Positions 14,857 through 24,064 are shown, numbered from the stretch's first letter. The stretch: 64,000 nucleotides of DNA from Palsa-504 sp963767565 (GCA_963767565.1 CAVYEG010000002.1:1-64000); one strand, 5' to 3'. Program-made: numbers and translations. The notes: a model not told the origin generated them from the letters alone.

Positions 14857-16407
14857 TCAGCTGTCGAGGGTTTTCAGCTCCCGGCGCATGACCTTGCCGG
14901 TGGATGTCTTGGGCAGGTCGGACACGAACCGGACCGAGCGGGGCCGCTTGTAGGCGGCCAGATGAGGCCGGCAGTAGTCGATGATCTCGGCCTCGGTGGC
15001 CGTGGCGCCGGGGCGGAGCACCACGTAAGCGCGGGCGAGTTCGCCGTGGACCTCGTCGGGCACCGAGCCGACTGCGACCATGGCCACCGCGGGATGGGCG
15101 GCGACCACGCGCTCGATCTCGGCCGGGTACACGTTGAACCCGCCGGTGATGATCAGGTCTTTCCTGCGGTCGACGATGAAGTAGTGGCCCTCCTCGTCAC
15201 GGGTGGCGATGTCTCCGGTGTGCAGCCAGCCGTCGGGCTCGATCGCGGCTTCGGTGGCCTCCTTGTTGCCGTAGTAGCCGAGCATGACCAGCGGGCCGCG
15301 GACCATCAGCTCACCTGGCTCGCCGTCGGGGACGGTGCGCGCGGCATCGTCGATGGCGGCGATGCACGCCTCTAGCCCGGGCAGCGCGAAGCCGATCGAA
15401 CCGTGGACGTTGGGCATGTAGCTGCAGTTGGCGGTGCCGGCGCCGCCCAGTTCGGTCATTCCCCACAGTTCCAGCAGGGGCGCCTGGGACCGGTGCTCCC
15501 ATTCGGCCATCTTCGCGGCGGGCATGGTCTGGCCGCCCACTGCGCAGATCCGCAGCGCGGACAGGTCCGCGTTGGGCAGTGACGGGTCGGCGAGCATCAT
15601 CGCGTACATGGTCGGCACGCCGTCGAATACCGTCGCGTGGTAACGCTGGATGCCGGCCAGGGCCGCGGCCGGATCGAAGCGCTCCAGTAGCACCAGCGTG
15701 GCGCCGGCCATGAAGGTGCCGTTCATCACGACGTTGCCGTAGACGTGCGGCAGCGGCAGCGCGTTGAGCATGACATCCCGGTCGGTCCGGGTCTGGACGG
15801 CGAACAGGGCCGCGGTGTTGAGGAAAACAGCCCGGTGTGACTGCATCGCCCCCTTGGGATGGCCGGTGGTGCCGGAGGTGTAGCCGATCGTTGACAGGTC
15901 CGCCGGCGCTGGCCTCGGTATCTCCGGGGCCGCCGCGGGCGAGCTGAGCAGCTCACCGAAGCCGCCGTCGTCGAAGCTGATCACCCGGCGCAAGGTGGGC
16001 ACCTCCCGGGTGAGGCCGGAGATCACCTCCGCCTTGTCCCCGGAGGTGAAGATGGCCGCCGCGCCGCAGTCGTTGAGCACGAACGCGACTTCTTCCGGGG
16101 TGAGCATCACGTTGATCGGGTTGACCACCGCCCCGGCCCGCAGCGCCGCATGGTAGGCCACCACCCACTCCCACCGGTTCGGCGAATACAGCGACACGCG
16201 GTCGCCGGGCCGAACGCCCAGGGCGTGCAGCCCGCCCGCCACCCGGTCGCACATCTCGTGCAGTGCCTGGTAGGTGAAGGTCCGCCCGCCGGCGATGAGG
16301 GCAGGCTGGGAGCCGAACCGCTCCGCCGACCGGGCCAGGATCAGGCCCAGGTCCGCCCGGATCGAACTGATGCCGGCCAGGGCCGGGTCAATGGTCGCCG
16401 CAGCCAC
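14857..16407 (-). CDS. Acyl-CoA synthetase / AMP-dependent ligase
   Basis: A 516-residue adenylate-forming enzyme. It activates a carboxylic acid as acyl-AMP and then transfers it to CoA. The P-loop-like motif A3 is YTSGTTGHPKGAMQSH. LLELWGMTELGG is motif A5, GWLHTGDIATRDEEGHYFIV is A7, and DRRKDLIITGGFNVYPAEIE is A8. The catalytic lysine lies in LPKTSTGKVMRRELK at the end. Size and motif set fit medium- or long-chain fatty acyl-CoA ligases. GTG 16407 was chosen because GAGGAGAAGAGAAC lies directly upstream. The BrkB-type gene lies 89 bp upstream on the same strand. The chain specificity cannot be read from the sequence. Confidence 0.9.
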   Translation of the reverse strand: MAAATIDPALAGISSIRADLGLILARSAERFGSQPALIAGGRTFTYQALHEMCDRVAGGLHALGVRPGDRVSLYSPNRWEWVVAYHAALRAGAVVNPINVMLTPEEVAFVLNDCGAAAIFTSGDKAEVISGLTREVPTLRRVISFDDGGFGELLSSPAAAPEIPRPAPADLSTIGYTSGTTGHPKGAMQSHRAVFLNTAALFAVQTRTDRDVMLNALPLPHVYGNVVMNGTFMAGATLVLLERFDPAAALAGIQRYHATVFDGVPTMYAMMLADPSLPNADLSALRICAVGGQTMPAAKMAEWEHRSQAPLLELWGMTELGGAGTANCSYMPNVHGSIGFALPGLEACIAAIDDAARTVPDGEPGELMVRGPLVMLGYYGNKEATEAAIEPDGWLHTGDIATRDEEGHYFIVDRRKDLIITGGFNVYPAEIERVVAAHPAVAMVAVGSVPDEVHGELARAYVVLRPGATATEAEIIDYCRPHLAAYKRPRSVRFVSDLPKTSTGKVMRRELKTLDS

Positions 16408-16496
16408 GTTCTCTTCTCCTCTGCCGGGCGTGACCGGCCGATCGCGGCTCGCCCGGAAAGATGCTATGGCCATGTAGCGCCCCGCCAGCTGACTTG

Positions 16497-17465
16497 TCAA
16501 TGGCCTCCGCGCGGACGTCCCTCCTCGCCGCCGTCCGGCTCCGCATCGCCCCAGCGCCCGTGCGCCCAGGCCCGCAGCCACGCGTCGTGGAACCAGCGCC
16601 CGAACAACTGGCCGCCATAGATGACCCATCCGACGCCGATCAGCCAGGACTGCAGGATCAGGACGGTGCCCAGCGCGCCGTAGCTGACCGCGTTGCTGGC
16701 CACGAGCGGCTCGAAGACCAGGCCGGAGAAGACCCGCAGGCCGCCCAGGCCCAGGATCGTCGCCACCGCGCCCGGCAGCGCCGCCAGGTAGCTCACCCGG
16801 CCGCCGAGCAGGAAGCGCAGTCCCCACCAGAAGAAGACGATGCCGAACAGCACCGCCACCGCCCCCGTCGCGGCCAGCCCGCCGTGCGTTACCGTGGCGG
16901 TCGTGGCCTCCGCGAAGATGTAGCCGGTGAGCGCGGCCAGCCACACCACCTGACGCCAGATCTTGTGCCACGGCCCGCCGGGAAGATCCCAGATCCTTTC
17001 GAACCCGCCCTGCACGCTGCCCGCGAACGATACCCCGAAGACGGCCGCTAGCAGCAGGCCGAACCCGCTCGTCGTGCCCAGCACCCGGCCCGGCGCCGAG
17101 AAGACCAGTGACACCGCCTGGGCGGAGGAGCCGGTCAGGCCCATGCCGTCGATCACCCATACGGCGAGGCCGCGCTCCGGCGCCGGATCGGCGGCGGCGA
17201 TGACGATGAGCAGCGGGATCACGGTCAGGATGGCCATGGCGGCGAAGCCCATCGCCCGGTAGGTGAGTTCGAACTCCTTACCGCTCCGGTAGAGATCCTT
17301 GAACCGGAGGTCGTGCCAGACCCGCTCGGCGCCCCGGACTACCGCGCGCCGCACCGCACGGTACGGGCTCCGCCCGTCAGCGGTGGACACGCCCGTCAGC
17401 CCGCAGTCATGCGGACAGCCAGCAGCACCGTCATCACGCCCTGGCCGGTTCGTTTCATGCCTCAT
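16497..17465 (-). CDS. YihY/BrkB family inner-membrane protein
   Basis: A 322-residue polytopic membrane protein with six predicted helices. The family signature is seen in ELTYRAMGFAAMAILTVIPL near residue 70, where the Y-R-A motif opens the first helix. GGFERIWDLPGGPWHKIWRQ precedes the third helix, and YGALGTVLILQSWLIGVGWV contains the last. Proteins of this family were once called ribonuclease BN, but this is not supported; their function is unknown. The N- and C-terminal tails are hydrophilic. It may share a transcript with the downstream acyl-CoA ligase gene. Confidence 0.85.
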   Translation of the reverse strand: MRHETNRPGRDDGAAGCPHDCGLTGVSTADGRSPYRAVRRAVVRGAERVWHDLRFKDLYRSGKEFELTYRAMGFAAMAILTVIPLLIVIAAADPAPERGLAVWVIDGMGLTGSSAQAVSLVFSAPGRVLGTTSGFGLLLAAVFGVSFAGSVQGGFERIWDLPGGPWHKIWRQVVWLAALTGYIFAEATTATVTHGGLAATGAVAVLFGIVFFWWGLRFLLGGRVSYLAALPGAVATILGLGGLRVFSGLVFEPLVASNAVSYGALGTVLILQSWLIGVGWVIYGGQLFGRWFHDAWLRAWAHGRWGDAEPDGGEEGRPRGGH

Positions 17466-17653
17466 TCTCGGGCTCTGCCGCGCTGCGCGGAAGAGGGCTC
17501 ACCTGTCCAGCCACGTATCAGAAGCGGACAAAGGGTCTCCGTGTCAGGTAAAGGCGCGGTGAACGTCAGGTGACGGGGACGCCGCGCACACGGGGTTGGG
17601 TACGGCGCGCGCTTGTTGGCGTCGTTCTGCGGCCGGGCGAGGGAAGGCTCGGA

Positions 17654-18664
17654 ATGAACGGGAAATATGTCGGATATGTCGCGGGCGAGGACCCGCTGCA
17701 CGGCTTCCTCAGCAAGATCATGCGCGATGGCCTGAAGGTGCGCGAGCGGCAGCTGGCGTTCCGGGTCTTCCGGCTGTCCGGGAGCAACGAGGTCTACGGG
17801 TACCAGGAGAAGTCCAGCGACGCCAAGGTCATCTGCAAGTTCTACGGCACGAGGTTCGCGACGGATCTGGACAAGGCCGCCTGGTTGGCCCGCCAGGAGT
17901 ACGAAGGGCTCGAGACGCTGCGCCGGTACAACCTGGTCGGGTCGCCGCATCACGTGATCCGCCCGCTGGGACTCAGCCGCGACATCAACGGCGTGCTGGC
18001 CGTCGAATATTATCCCGGCGAGGAATTCAGCCATGCGATCGCGCGCGCGACGCAGCACGGGGACGACGCGCATCTGTACTGGCGGCTGAGGGCGCTGGCG
18101 TACTTCCTGGCCACCCAGCATAACCGGACGGCCAACGGGGCAACTGTGGATTTCGGTCCTGAGTGCCGGTACTTCGACACGATCGTCGGCAGCCTCAGCA
18201 GGGCCCGTCGCATCGGGCAGCGGGACATCGGCGAGCTCAGCGGGCTGCGTGACCGCTGGCGGGAGCGGCCGCGGATGTGGCAGGACCGGCAGGTCTGGCT
18301 GCACGGTGACGCGACTCCCGCGAACTTCCTGTTCGGCCACGGCATGGACGTCGCGGCGATCGACCTGGAGCGGATGAAGCGCGGGGACCGGATGTTCGAC
18401 GTCGGGCGGGTAGCCGGTGAACTCCAGCACGCGTTCATGCGTGACTCAGGTGACCAGCGCCGCGCGGAGCCGTTCATCGGACACTTCCTGTGGGAGTACA
18501 GCTGTCATTTCCCGGACCGCGAGCAGACGTTCGAGTCGATTACCGCACGCGCGCCGTACTACATGGCGCTGAACCTGCTGCGGATCGCGCGCAATGGCTA
18601 CATCGGACAGGACTACGGCCGAAGGCTCGTGCGGCACGCGAAGAGGATGCTGCAAGCCGCCTGA
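17654..18664 (+). CDS. Aminoglycoside-phosphotransferase-fold small-molecule kinase
   Basis: A 336-residue protein with an APH-type kinase fold. The catalytic loop reads VWLHGDATPANFLFG, giving the HGD-x4-N Brenner motif. The metal-binding Asp follows in VAAIDLERMKRGDRMFDVGR. An N-terminal beta strand holds a likely ATP lysine in DAKVICKFYG. The start ATG 17654 has GGGAAGG upstream. The substrate is unknown. A HAD hydrolase gene follows after 27 bp on the same strand, so a kinase-phosphatase pair acting on one small metabolite is a reasonable inference. Confidence 0.75.
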   Translation: MNGKYVGYVAGEDPLHGFLSKIMRDGLKVRERQLAFRVFRLSGSNEVYGYQEKSSDAKVICKFYGTRFATDLDKAAWLARQEYEGLETLRRYNLVGSPHHVIRPLGLSRDINGVLAVEYYPGEEFSHAIARATQHGDDAHLYWRLRALAYFLATQHNRTANGATVDFGPECRYFDTIVGSLSRARRIGQRDIGELSGLRDRWRERPRMWQDRQVWLHGDATPANFLFGHGMDVAAIDLERMKRGDRMFDVGRVAGELQHAFMRDSGDQRRAEPFIGHFLWEYSCHFPDREQTFESITARAPYYMALNLLRIARNGYIGQDYGRRLVRHAKRMLQAA

Positions 18665-18691
18665 ACGCCGGCGGTCTAGACTCGGTGGAGT

Positions 18692-19426
18692 ATGGACATC
18701 CGAGCGATCGCCTTCGACGTCAATGGCACCTTGGTCAGGATCCTGGCCGATGACGGCGACGAGCGGGCGTTCCGGGCTGCGGCGCACTTCCTCACCTACC
18801 AGGGCATCGACCTGCACCGGTACGAACTGCGTGAGCTCTATTTCCAGCTCATGAAGGAGCAGCTGCGGAGCAGCCCGGAGAAGTATCCCGAATTCGATGC
18901 CGTCCGCATCTGGCGCCGCATCATCGAAGATCACCGGACGGGTTTCAGCCGGGCCCTGCCGGCCGGCAAGCTCCAGCAGATCCCGCTGTTCTTGGCCGAG
19001 ATGTCCCGTGGTATCTCGCGCCGGCGGCTCGGCGTGTACCCGTATGTCCGTGAGGTGCTTGACGTCCTGCACGACCGCTTCCCGCTCGCGATCGTCACCG
19101 ACGCGCAAAGTGCGTACGCCCGCGGCGAGCTGCACAAAGTCGGCCTGCTCGGCTACTTCGACGCGATCATCGTTTCCGGCGACCACGGATTCCGCAAACC
19201 CGACCGGCGGCTCTTCCAGCTCGCGCTCGACGGCATGGCCGTCGGGGCCGAGAACACGCTGTTCGTCGGCAATGACATGTACCGCGACATCTACGGAGCG
19301 CAGGAAGCCGGCCTGACGACCGTGATGTTCGATTCCGATCAAGGAGAGAAGATCTACCGGGATTGCGCAGCCGATTACACGATCACCGACTTCCGCGACC
19401 TCCTGGGAATCCTCGGCCTGACCTAG
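18692..19426 (+). CDS. HAD-superfamily hydrolase with DxNGT nucleophile motif
   Basis: A 244-residue HAD hydrolase. Motif I is FDVNGTLV, with nucleophile D9. The residue at D+2 is Asn, not the acid/base Asp of HAD phosphatases; a non-Asp at this place is typical of haloacid-dehalogenase-type members. Motif II is IVTDAQ, motif III lysine is in GFRKPDRRLF, and motif IV is FVGNDMYRDIYGAQEAG. A helical cap lies at residues 25-95. It probably works with the upstream kinase gene. Phosphatase activity would need to be tested because of the D-to-N change. Confidence 0.8.
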   Translation: MDIRAIAFDVNGTLVRILADDGDERAFRAAAHFLTYQGIDLHRYELRELYFQLMKEQLRSSPEKYPEFDAVRIWRRIIEDHRTGFSRALPAGKLQQIPLFLAEMSRGISRRRLGVYPYVREVLDVLHDRFPLAIVTDAQSAYARGELHKVGLLGYFDAIIVSGDHGFRKPDRRLFQLALDGMAVGAENTLFVGNDMYRDIYGAQEAGLTTVMFDSDQGEKIYRDCAADYTITDFRDLLGILGLT

Positions 19427-19483
19427 CCTCGAAACCGCCGAGCCACGGCACGGTCCCACGAGGACGTGCCCGGAAGGTGAATC

Positions 19484-19705
19484 TCCGCGTGGGCCGGCCT
19501 GCGCCAGAACCTTGACCTGCGCCCCGGTCAGACGGTCCTGATCCGAGGGGCCACTTCGGCGCTCGGCCAGGCCGCGGTGAACGTCGCCGCCGGGCACGGC
19601 GCCACCGTGACCGCCACGACCCGCAGGCCGGACCGTGCAGTTCAGCTTCTACGGCAGCGCATTCGTCCTCGGCACAAGCGCGATCCCGCTTGGCGGAACA
19701 CGGGG
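19484..19705 (+). pseudogene. Relic of a zinc-independent MDR quinone oxidoreductase
   Basis: The plus strand reads LRPGQTVLIRGATSALGQAA followed by GATVTATTRRPDR, the NADPH-binding Rossmann segment of medium-chain reductases. The frame then changes, and FSFYGSAFVLGT near 19637-19675 matches a segment nearer the C-terminus of the same family. The two pieces are joined by an internal deletion, and no start or end remains. Confidence 0.6.
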
Positions 19706-19709
19706 CCGC

Positions 19710-20810
19710 TTAACCGCCCGCTGCCGTCAGCTCCAGATACCGCGCTTCCAGGTCGCGGGGCCAGCTGCTCGGGTCCGAAAGGGCGCGGGCGAGGAAGTCT
19801 GCGTAGCTGCCGGCCGCGGGGTCGTAACCGGCGCGCCGCATGGTGTCGTGCAGCAGCAGGGCCAGCACGTGCATGCCGTCATCGGCGGTCGTCCACCTGG
19901 TCACCGGGTAGCCCCGGGTGTTGCGGCCCAGCTGGTCATTGAGGAACTGATCCAGCGCCTGGGCCGCGTCCTCCTCGGCATAGCTGGCCCAGGTGTTGTA
20001 ACCCGCCGCCGGATCCCGCTCGGCGAAGCGAGCCGCGAGGAACGGGTCGGCGGCGAGCGCGTCAAGACGGCCCTGGACCGGATGACCCTTCGGCCATGGC
20101 GGGTGCAGCAGTTCGTGCACGGCGATGTTGAGGACCCGGTCGGCGTCATAGCGGATATCGGTGAGGAACCGGGTGCCCGTGACGCGGATGCCATGCGGCG
20201 CGGCCCAGCGCAGCACGCACAACTCGACCGCTCTGGCGTCGAAGCTGACCCCCGTGTGGCGCTCGACCAGGGGCACCAGGTCGAAAGCGGCAAATGACGC
20301 GCGCAGCTCCTCGCAGCGCCGGCCGAGGTCATCGGCGGCGTGCTCGGCCCACCAGTCGGCCAGGGCCGCCGCCCGCAAGCCCTCCAGCACGGCTAGCAGG
20401 GCAGGACGAACCGAACGGAACAGCCGGTCGTCGGCCTCGTTCCAGCGCCGGGACGTTTCCCGCATGGCCGAGACCAGCAGCTCCGGGTCCGCCACGGCCG
20501 CGATAAGACTGTCCAGGCTCTCCCCGGCCCCGGCCTCGGCAGCCGTGCTTGCGGCCGGAGACGTCCACAGTGCCAAGAACGCGGACAACGGCTTGACCGC
20601 CCGGTCCGCAATCTCATCGTGCAGCACCGATACCCCGGCACGGGCCTCCGGCCCGGCGATGGACGCGAATCGATCCTGCCACCACCGGGCGTCTTGCTCA
20701 TGGCGTGAGGTGTAGAAGGGCAACCCGGCCAGCAGCGGGATCAAGCACAGGGCGTCAAACCACAGCGACGGGTGGATCACCCACCTGTTCTCTTGCCGCT
20801 CGCCGGTCAC
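19710..20810 (-). CDS. Hypothetical protein with HExxH zinc-protease motif
   Basis: A protein of about 366 residues. The centre carries NIAVHELLHPPWP, a HExxH metal-binding and catalytic motif of zincin-type proteases. A plausible third ligand is a Glu or His in YNTWASYAEEDAAQALDQFL or GMHVLALLLHDTM further on. The N-terminus (WFDALCLIPLLAGLPFYTSR) may be a membrane-associated helix. The middle region is helical. The start is uncertain; GTG 20810 is used, although longer in-frame starts exist. I do not recognise the full family. It lies 119 bp downstream of the P450 gene on the same strand. Confidence 0.65.
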   Translation of the reverse strand: MTGERQENRWVIHPSLWFDALCLIPLLAGLPFYTSRHEQDARWWQDRFASIAGPEARAGVSVLHDEIADRAVKPLSAFLALWTSPAASTAAEAGAGESLDSLIAAVADPELLVSAMRETSRRWNEADDRLFRSVRPALLAVLEGLRAAALADWWAEHAADDLGRRCEELRASFAAFDLVPLVERHTGVSFDARAVELCVLRWAAPHGIRVTGTRFLTDIRYDADRVLNIAVHELLHPPWPKGHPVQGRLDALAADPFLAARFAERDPAAGYNTWASYAEEDAAQALDQFLNDQLGRNTRGYPVTRWTTADDGMHVLALLLHDTMRRAGYDPAAGSYADFLARALSDPSSWPRDLEARYLELTAAGG

Positions 20811-20929
20811 CCCCCGAACTCTTCCAGACAGCCGACCCGGCAGCAACGCCTCAGCCCGTGTCCGGGACCACATCCGCTGACCACGCGGCCGTCGCGCGAG
20901 TCGGCCGGGCGGCGCCGTGACGCGAGAGG

Positions 20930-22186
20930 TCAGGTGGGGTCGAACAGGACCGGCAGGTTCGGGGGCGAGCGGAAGATCAGCCCGTGGATGTGCACGTCGT
21001 CGGCAGCGGGATCCAGGCGCAAGCCCGGCAGGCGGTCGAGCACCGCGGTCAGCAGCACCCGCATCTCCAGCCGGGCCAGGTGCATCCCCAGGCACCGGTG
21101 CGCTCCGTCGCCGAACGACATGTGCTGCTTGTCCGCCCGGAAGATGTCGAAAGCGTCCGGCTCGCCGTACCGCTCCGGGTCACGGTTGGCCGCGCCCAGC
21201 GACACGGCCACGAAGCCGCCCGCCGGAATGTGCACGCCGCCCAGTTCGACGTCCTGGGCAGCCGTCCGGACCACGGTGAGCGCCGGGGTCTCCCATCGCA
21301 GCGCCTCCTCGATCGCCTGCGGCACCAGGCCCCGGTCGGCTCGGACCGCAGCCAGCTGGCTCGGATCGGACAGCAGGCCGAACAAAAGATTGCTGGACGA
21401 ACGGTACGTGGTTTCTGCGCCCGCCGGGAGGAGCAGCAGCAGGAACGGGTAGATCTCGTCGTCGCTGAGCCGGTGCCCGTCAACCTCGGCCTCGATCAGC
21501 TGGCTGACCAGGTCATCGCGCGGCTGCCGCCGCCGGTCGGCGATGATCTCGGCGAAGTAGCCGCGAAGTTCGCGGCCGGCCGCGACCGCGCGATCCCAGT
21601 TGCGCATCACCGCGATCAGTTCGGTCGACAGCCGCAGGAAGCGGGGCCAGTCGGCCTCGGGCAAGCCGAGGATGCGGGCGATGACCCGGACCGGGAACGG
21701 GAAGGTCAGCTGCGGGACGAGGTCGGCGCGGCCGTCGCGGGCGAAGGCGCCGATCAGCTCGCTGATGGTCGCGCCGATGATCGTGTCGCTCCACTGGTCC
21801 AGGACGCGGGTGCGGAACGCCTTGGCGACCAGGGCGCGGTGGCGCTGGTGCTCGGGCGCGTCCATGCCCAGGATGGTCCGGCCCATGACCTGCCCGGTGG
21901 TCATCGCGTTCGCGGCCGACGAGAACCGCACGTTGTCGGTGAGCACCTGCTGCGCGAGCGAGTGACTGGTGACGGTGAACAGGGACGTGATCGGCGGAGC
22001 CTTCTCGTCGGGCCGGGACCGGCCGCCGGACCCCGTGCCGAAGTGGACCTCCATGACCGGGGTATCCGCCCGGATCCCGGCGAACATCGGGTAGGGGTCG
22101 CGGACGTCGCCCGCCAGTTCGGCGAACTGCCGCATCGGATCGTAGCTGTCGGCCGCGGGATCGTCCTGGCCGGGAGTCGCGACCAA
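20930..22186 (-). CDS. Cytochrome P450
   Basis: A P450 of about 418 residues. The heme-binding loop is SFGDGAHRCLGMHLAR with the axial Cys. The I-helix oxygen motif appears as LPAGAETTYR, and the K-helix ExxR is in EEALRWETP. There is no transmembrane anchor, as is normal for bacterial P450s that use soluble ferredoxin and reductase. TTG 22186 is the preferred start because GGGGAGA lies just upstream; the ATG at 22312 would add an Arg-rich tail. No ferredoxin gene is adjacent; the flavoprotein at 41.0 kb could be a reductase partner in principle. The substrate is unknown. Confidence 0.88.
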   Translation of the reverse strand: MVATPGQDDPAADSYDPMRQFAELAGDVRDPYPMFAGIRADTPVMEVHFGTGSGGRSRPDEKAPPITSLFTVTSHSLAQQVLTDNVRFSSAANAMTTGQVMGRTILGMDAPEHQRHRALVAKAFRTRVLDQWSDTIIGATISELIGAFARDGRADLVPQLTFPFPVRVIARILGLPEADWPRFLRLSTELIAVMRNWDRAVAAGRELRGYFAEIIADRRRQPRDDLVSQLIEAEVDGHRLSDDEIYPFLLLLLPAGAETTYRSSSNLLFGLLSDPSQLAAVRADRGLVPQAIEEALRWETPALTVVRTAAQDVELGGVHIPAGGFVAVSLGAANRDPERYGEPDAFDIFRADKQHMSFGDGAHRCLGMHLARLEMRVLLTAVLDRLPGLRLDPAADDVHIHGLIFRSPPNLPVLFDPT

Positions 22187-22376
22187 CCCTGTCTCCCCTT
22201 TCCGCTGTTCTGGCTTTCCGCTGTTCCGGATCCGTACCTGGCTGCCAGCCAAGCTACCGCCACGCGGCCGGCGAACCGATGCGGGACCGGCAAGCGGCCG
22301 GGACGGGTCCATACGAGTACACGCTAGCCCCGGCGGCGTGACCCATCCCGCCCGGCCACGGGCCCCGATCCAACCG

Positions 22377-23252
22377 TCAGGCCGGGTCGTTGATGAGCTC
22401 GTCGGTGACCCACTGCGCGGCCTGGTCAGGGTAGGGGGCGGGCAGGCTCAGGATGATGTGCGGGAAGCCCGCGCCGGTGGCGTCGGCGATCGCCTTGCGG
22501 GTGTTGCCGGGGTGGTCGTAGGAGACCGGCAGGATGATGGACCGGGTGATCGAGGCGGGGTCGCGGCCGATCTCGGTGCACAAGCGGTCCAGCAAGGCAC
22601 TGCGCTGCACGGCGTCGTCGATGTCACCGCCGGGCATGTTCCACAGGTCGGCGTGCTCGGCGACCACGCGCAGCGTCTCGGCCGAACGTCCCCCGATCAG
22701 TACCGGCGGATGCGGCTGCTGGACGGGCTTGGGGTTGCAGAACGCTCCGGTCAGGCGGAGATAGCTGCCGTCGAAGTCGAACGGCTGCTCTGACGTCCAC
22801 AGCCGGCGGATGACCGTGCATGCTTCGGCGAGGTCCCCGACCGAGTGGGCGAAGTCGTGGTAGGGCAGGCCGTTGGCGTCGTACTCGCGCCGGGCCATCG
22901 GGAGGCTGGGCCGTGAGCCGGCGCCGATGCCGAAGTCGAGCCGCCCGCCGGAGACCACGTCGACGGTGGCGGCGATCTTGGCCAGCATGGCCGGCGGCCG
23001 GAACCGGTTGCTGGTCACCAGCACCCCGAGGCGCAGCCGTTCGGTCTGCGCGGCCAGCGCCGACAGCAGCGTCCAGCCTTCGAAGATCGGCCCGTCCCGG
23101 TCGCCGGCGATCGGCAGGAGGTGATCGAACACCCACGCGTGCTCGATCTGCGGGATCGAGTCCGCCTCTCGCCATACCCGCCGCACGTCGCGGTAGCTGA
23201 CCTGCTGCGGCGCCGTCGCGATCCCGAACCGGGGAGCGGTCGTGTGTGACAT
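22377..23252 (-). CDS. F420-type LLM-class oxidoreductase
   Basis: A 291-residue TIM-barrel enzyme of the luciferase-like family, subtype resembling F420-dependent oxidoreductases of actinobacteria. The N-terminal strand FGIATAPQQVSY, the AWVFDHLLPI loop, SGGRLDFGIGAGSRPSLPMA and FCNPKPVQQPHPPVLIGGRS with its GG loop are characteristic. ATG 23252 is favoured by a GGAAGGA just upstream. The gene is divergent from a TetR gene, with two 15-bp repeats between. Part of it (22711-22801) is duplicated as a relic at 8114-8203. The cofactor F420 rather than FMN is inferred from subtype only. Confidence 0.85.
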   Translation of the reverse strand: MSHTTAPRFGIATAPQQVSYRDVRRVWREADSIPQIEHAWVFDHLLPIAGDRDGPIFEGWTLLSALAAQTERLRLGVLVTSNRFRPPAMLAKIAATVDVVSGGRLDFGIGAGSRPSLPMARREYDANGLPYHDFAHSVGDLAEACTVIRRLWTSEQPFDFDGSYLRLTGAFCNPKPVQQPHPPVLIGGRSAETLRVVAEHADLWNMPGGDIDDAVQRSALLDRLCTEIGRDPASITRSIILPVSYDHPGNTRKAIADATGAGFPHIILSLPAPYPDQAAQWVTDELINDPA

Positions 23253-23288
23253 GGGAGCGCTGGTCCTTCCGTGTGGCACGATAAGAAG

Positions 23289-23327
23289 CGGAACATCGCT
23301 CCGATCACTATACGGAGCATCGCTCCG
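23289..23327. promoter_or_regulatory. Two 15-bp operator-like repeats between LLM and TetR genes
   Basis: CGGAACATCGCTCCG (23289-23303) and CGGAGCATCGCTCCG (23313-23327) differ by one base and are each palindromic at their ends (CGGA/G ... CTCCG). They are 24 bp apart, centre to centre, and occupy the divergent promoter. They are likely sites for the adjacent TetR regulator. Confidence 0.7.
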
Positions 23328-23350
23328 CTTTGCAACGCGGCGACGAGAGG

Positions 23351-24064
23351 ATGGGCGCGGTGCCCGACAGCGCTGGGCTAGCAGCGGGAACGCGCGGGAA
23401 ACGGGCCGATGCCCGGCGCAACGAACAGGCCCTGCTCGACGCGGCCGCCGCCGTATTCGTCGCCTCGGGGGTGGACGCGCCGGTCCGCGACATCGCGGCC
23501 GCGGCCGGAGTCGGGATGGGCACGATCTACCGCCACTTCCCGACCCGGGCCGACCTCGTCATCGCCGTCTACCGCCACCAGGTCGGCGCCTGCGCCGAAG
23601 CCGGGCCAGCGCTGCTGGCCGGCAGCGGCACGCCGCACGCCGCGCTGACCCGGTGGATCGACCTGTTCGTTGACTTCCTGGTCACCAAGCACGGGCTCGC
23701 CGCGGCGCTGCAGTCCGACCGGGCCCGCTTCCAGACGCTGCACGCCTACTTCCTCGACCGCCTGGTGCCGGTGTGCGCCGAGCTGCTCGACGCCGCGGCC
23801 GCGGCCGGCGAGATCCGCCCGGGAACCGATGCCTTCGGGCTCCTGTATGCCGTCGGCAACCTATGCGCCGGCGTGGACAGCGACCCGCGCTACGACGCGC
23901 GCCGCATGGTCAGCCTGCTGATCGCCGGGCTCCGTCAACCGGATGGGAGTGCCCATGTCTTACCAGGTGGTCGTCATCGGCGCCGGCTTCGGCGGGATCG
24001 GCATGGCGATCGCGCTCAAGCAGGCGGGCATCGAAGATTTCGTCGTGGTGGACCGGGCCGATGA
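23351..24064 (+). CDS. TetR family regulator with 3' end overlapping the monooxygenase gene
   Basis: The first 190 codons encode a normal TetR protein: RRNEQALLDAAAAVFVASGV then IAAAAGVGMGTIYRHFPTRA form the HTH, and the ligand domain follows. After GLRQPDG near 23945 the frame does not stop but runs 110 bp into the next gene in another frame, as an Arg/Gly-rich tail typical of out-of-frame reading. The natural stop was probably lost by a small indel, or the tail is real. ATG 23351 is used; GTG 23360 is possible. It likely controls the divergent LLM gene and the downstream monooxygenase-esterase pair. Confidence 0.75.
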   Translation: MGAVPDSAGLAAGTRGKRADARRNEQALLDAAAAVFVASGVDAPVRDIAAAAGVGMGTIYRHFPTRADLVIAVYRHQVGACAEAGPALLAGSGTPHAALTRWIDLFVDFLVTKHGLAAALQSDRARFQTLHAYFLDRLVPVCAELLDAAAAAGEIRPGTDAFGLLYAVGNLCAGVDSDPRYDARRMVSLLIAGLRQPDGSAHVLPGGRHRRRLRRDRHGDRAQAGGHRRFRRGGPGR

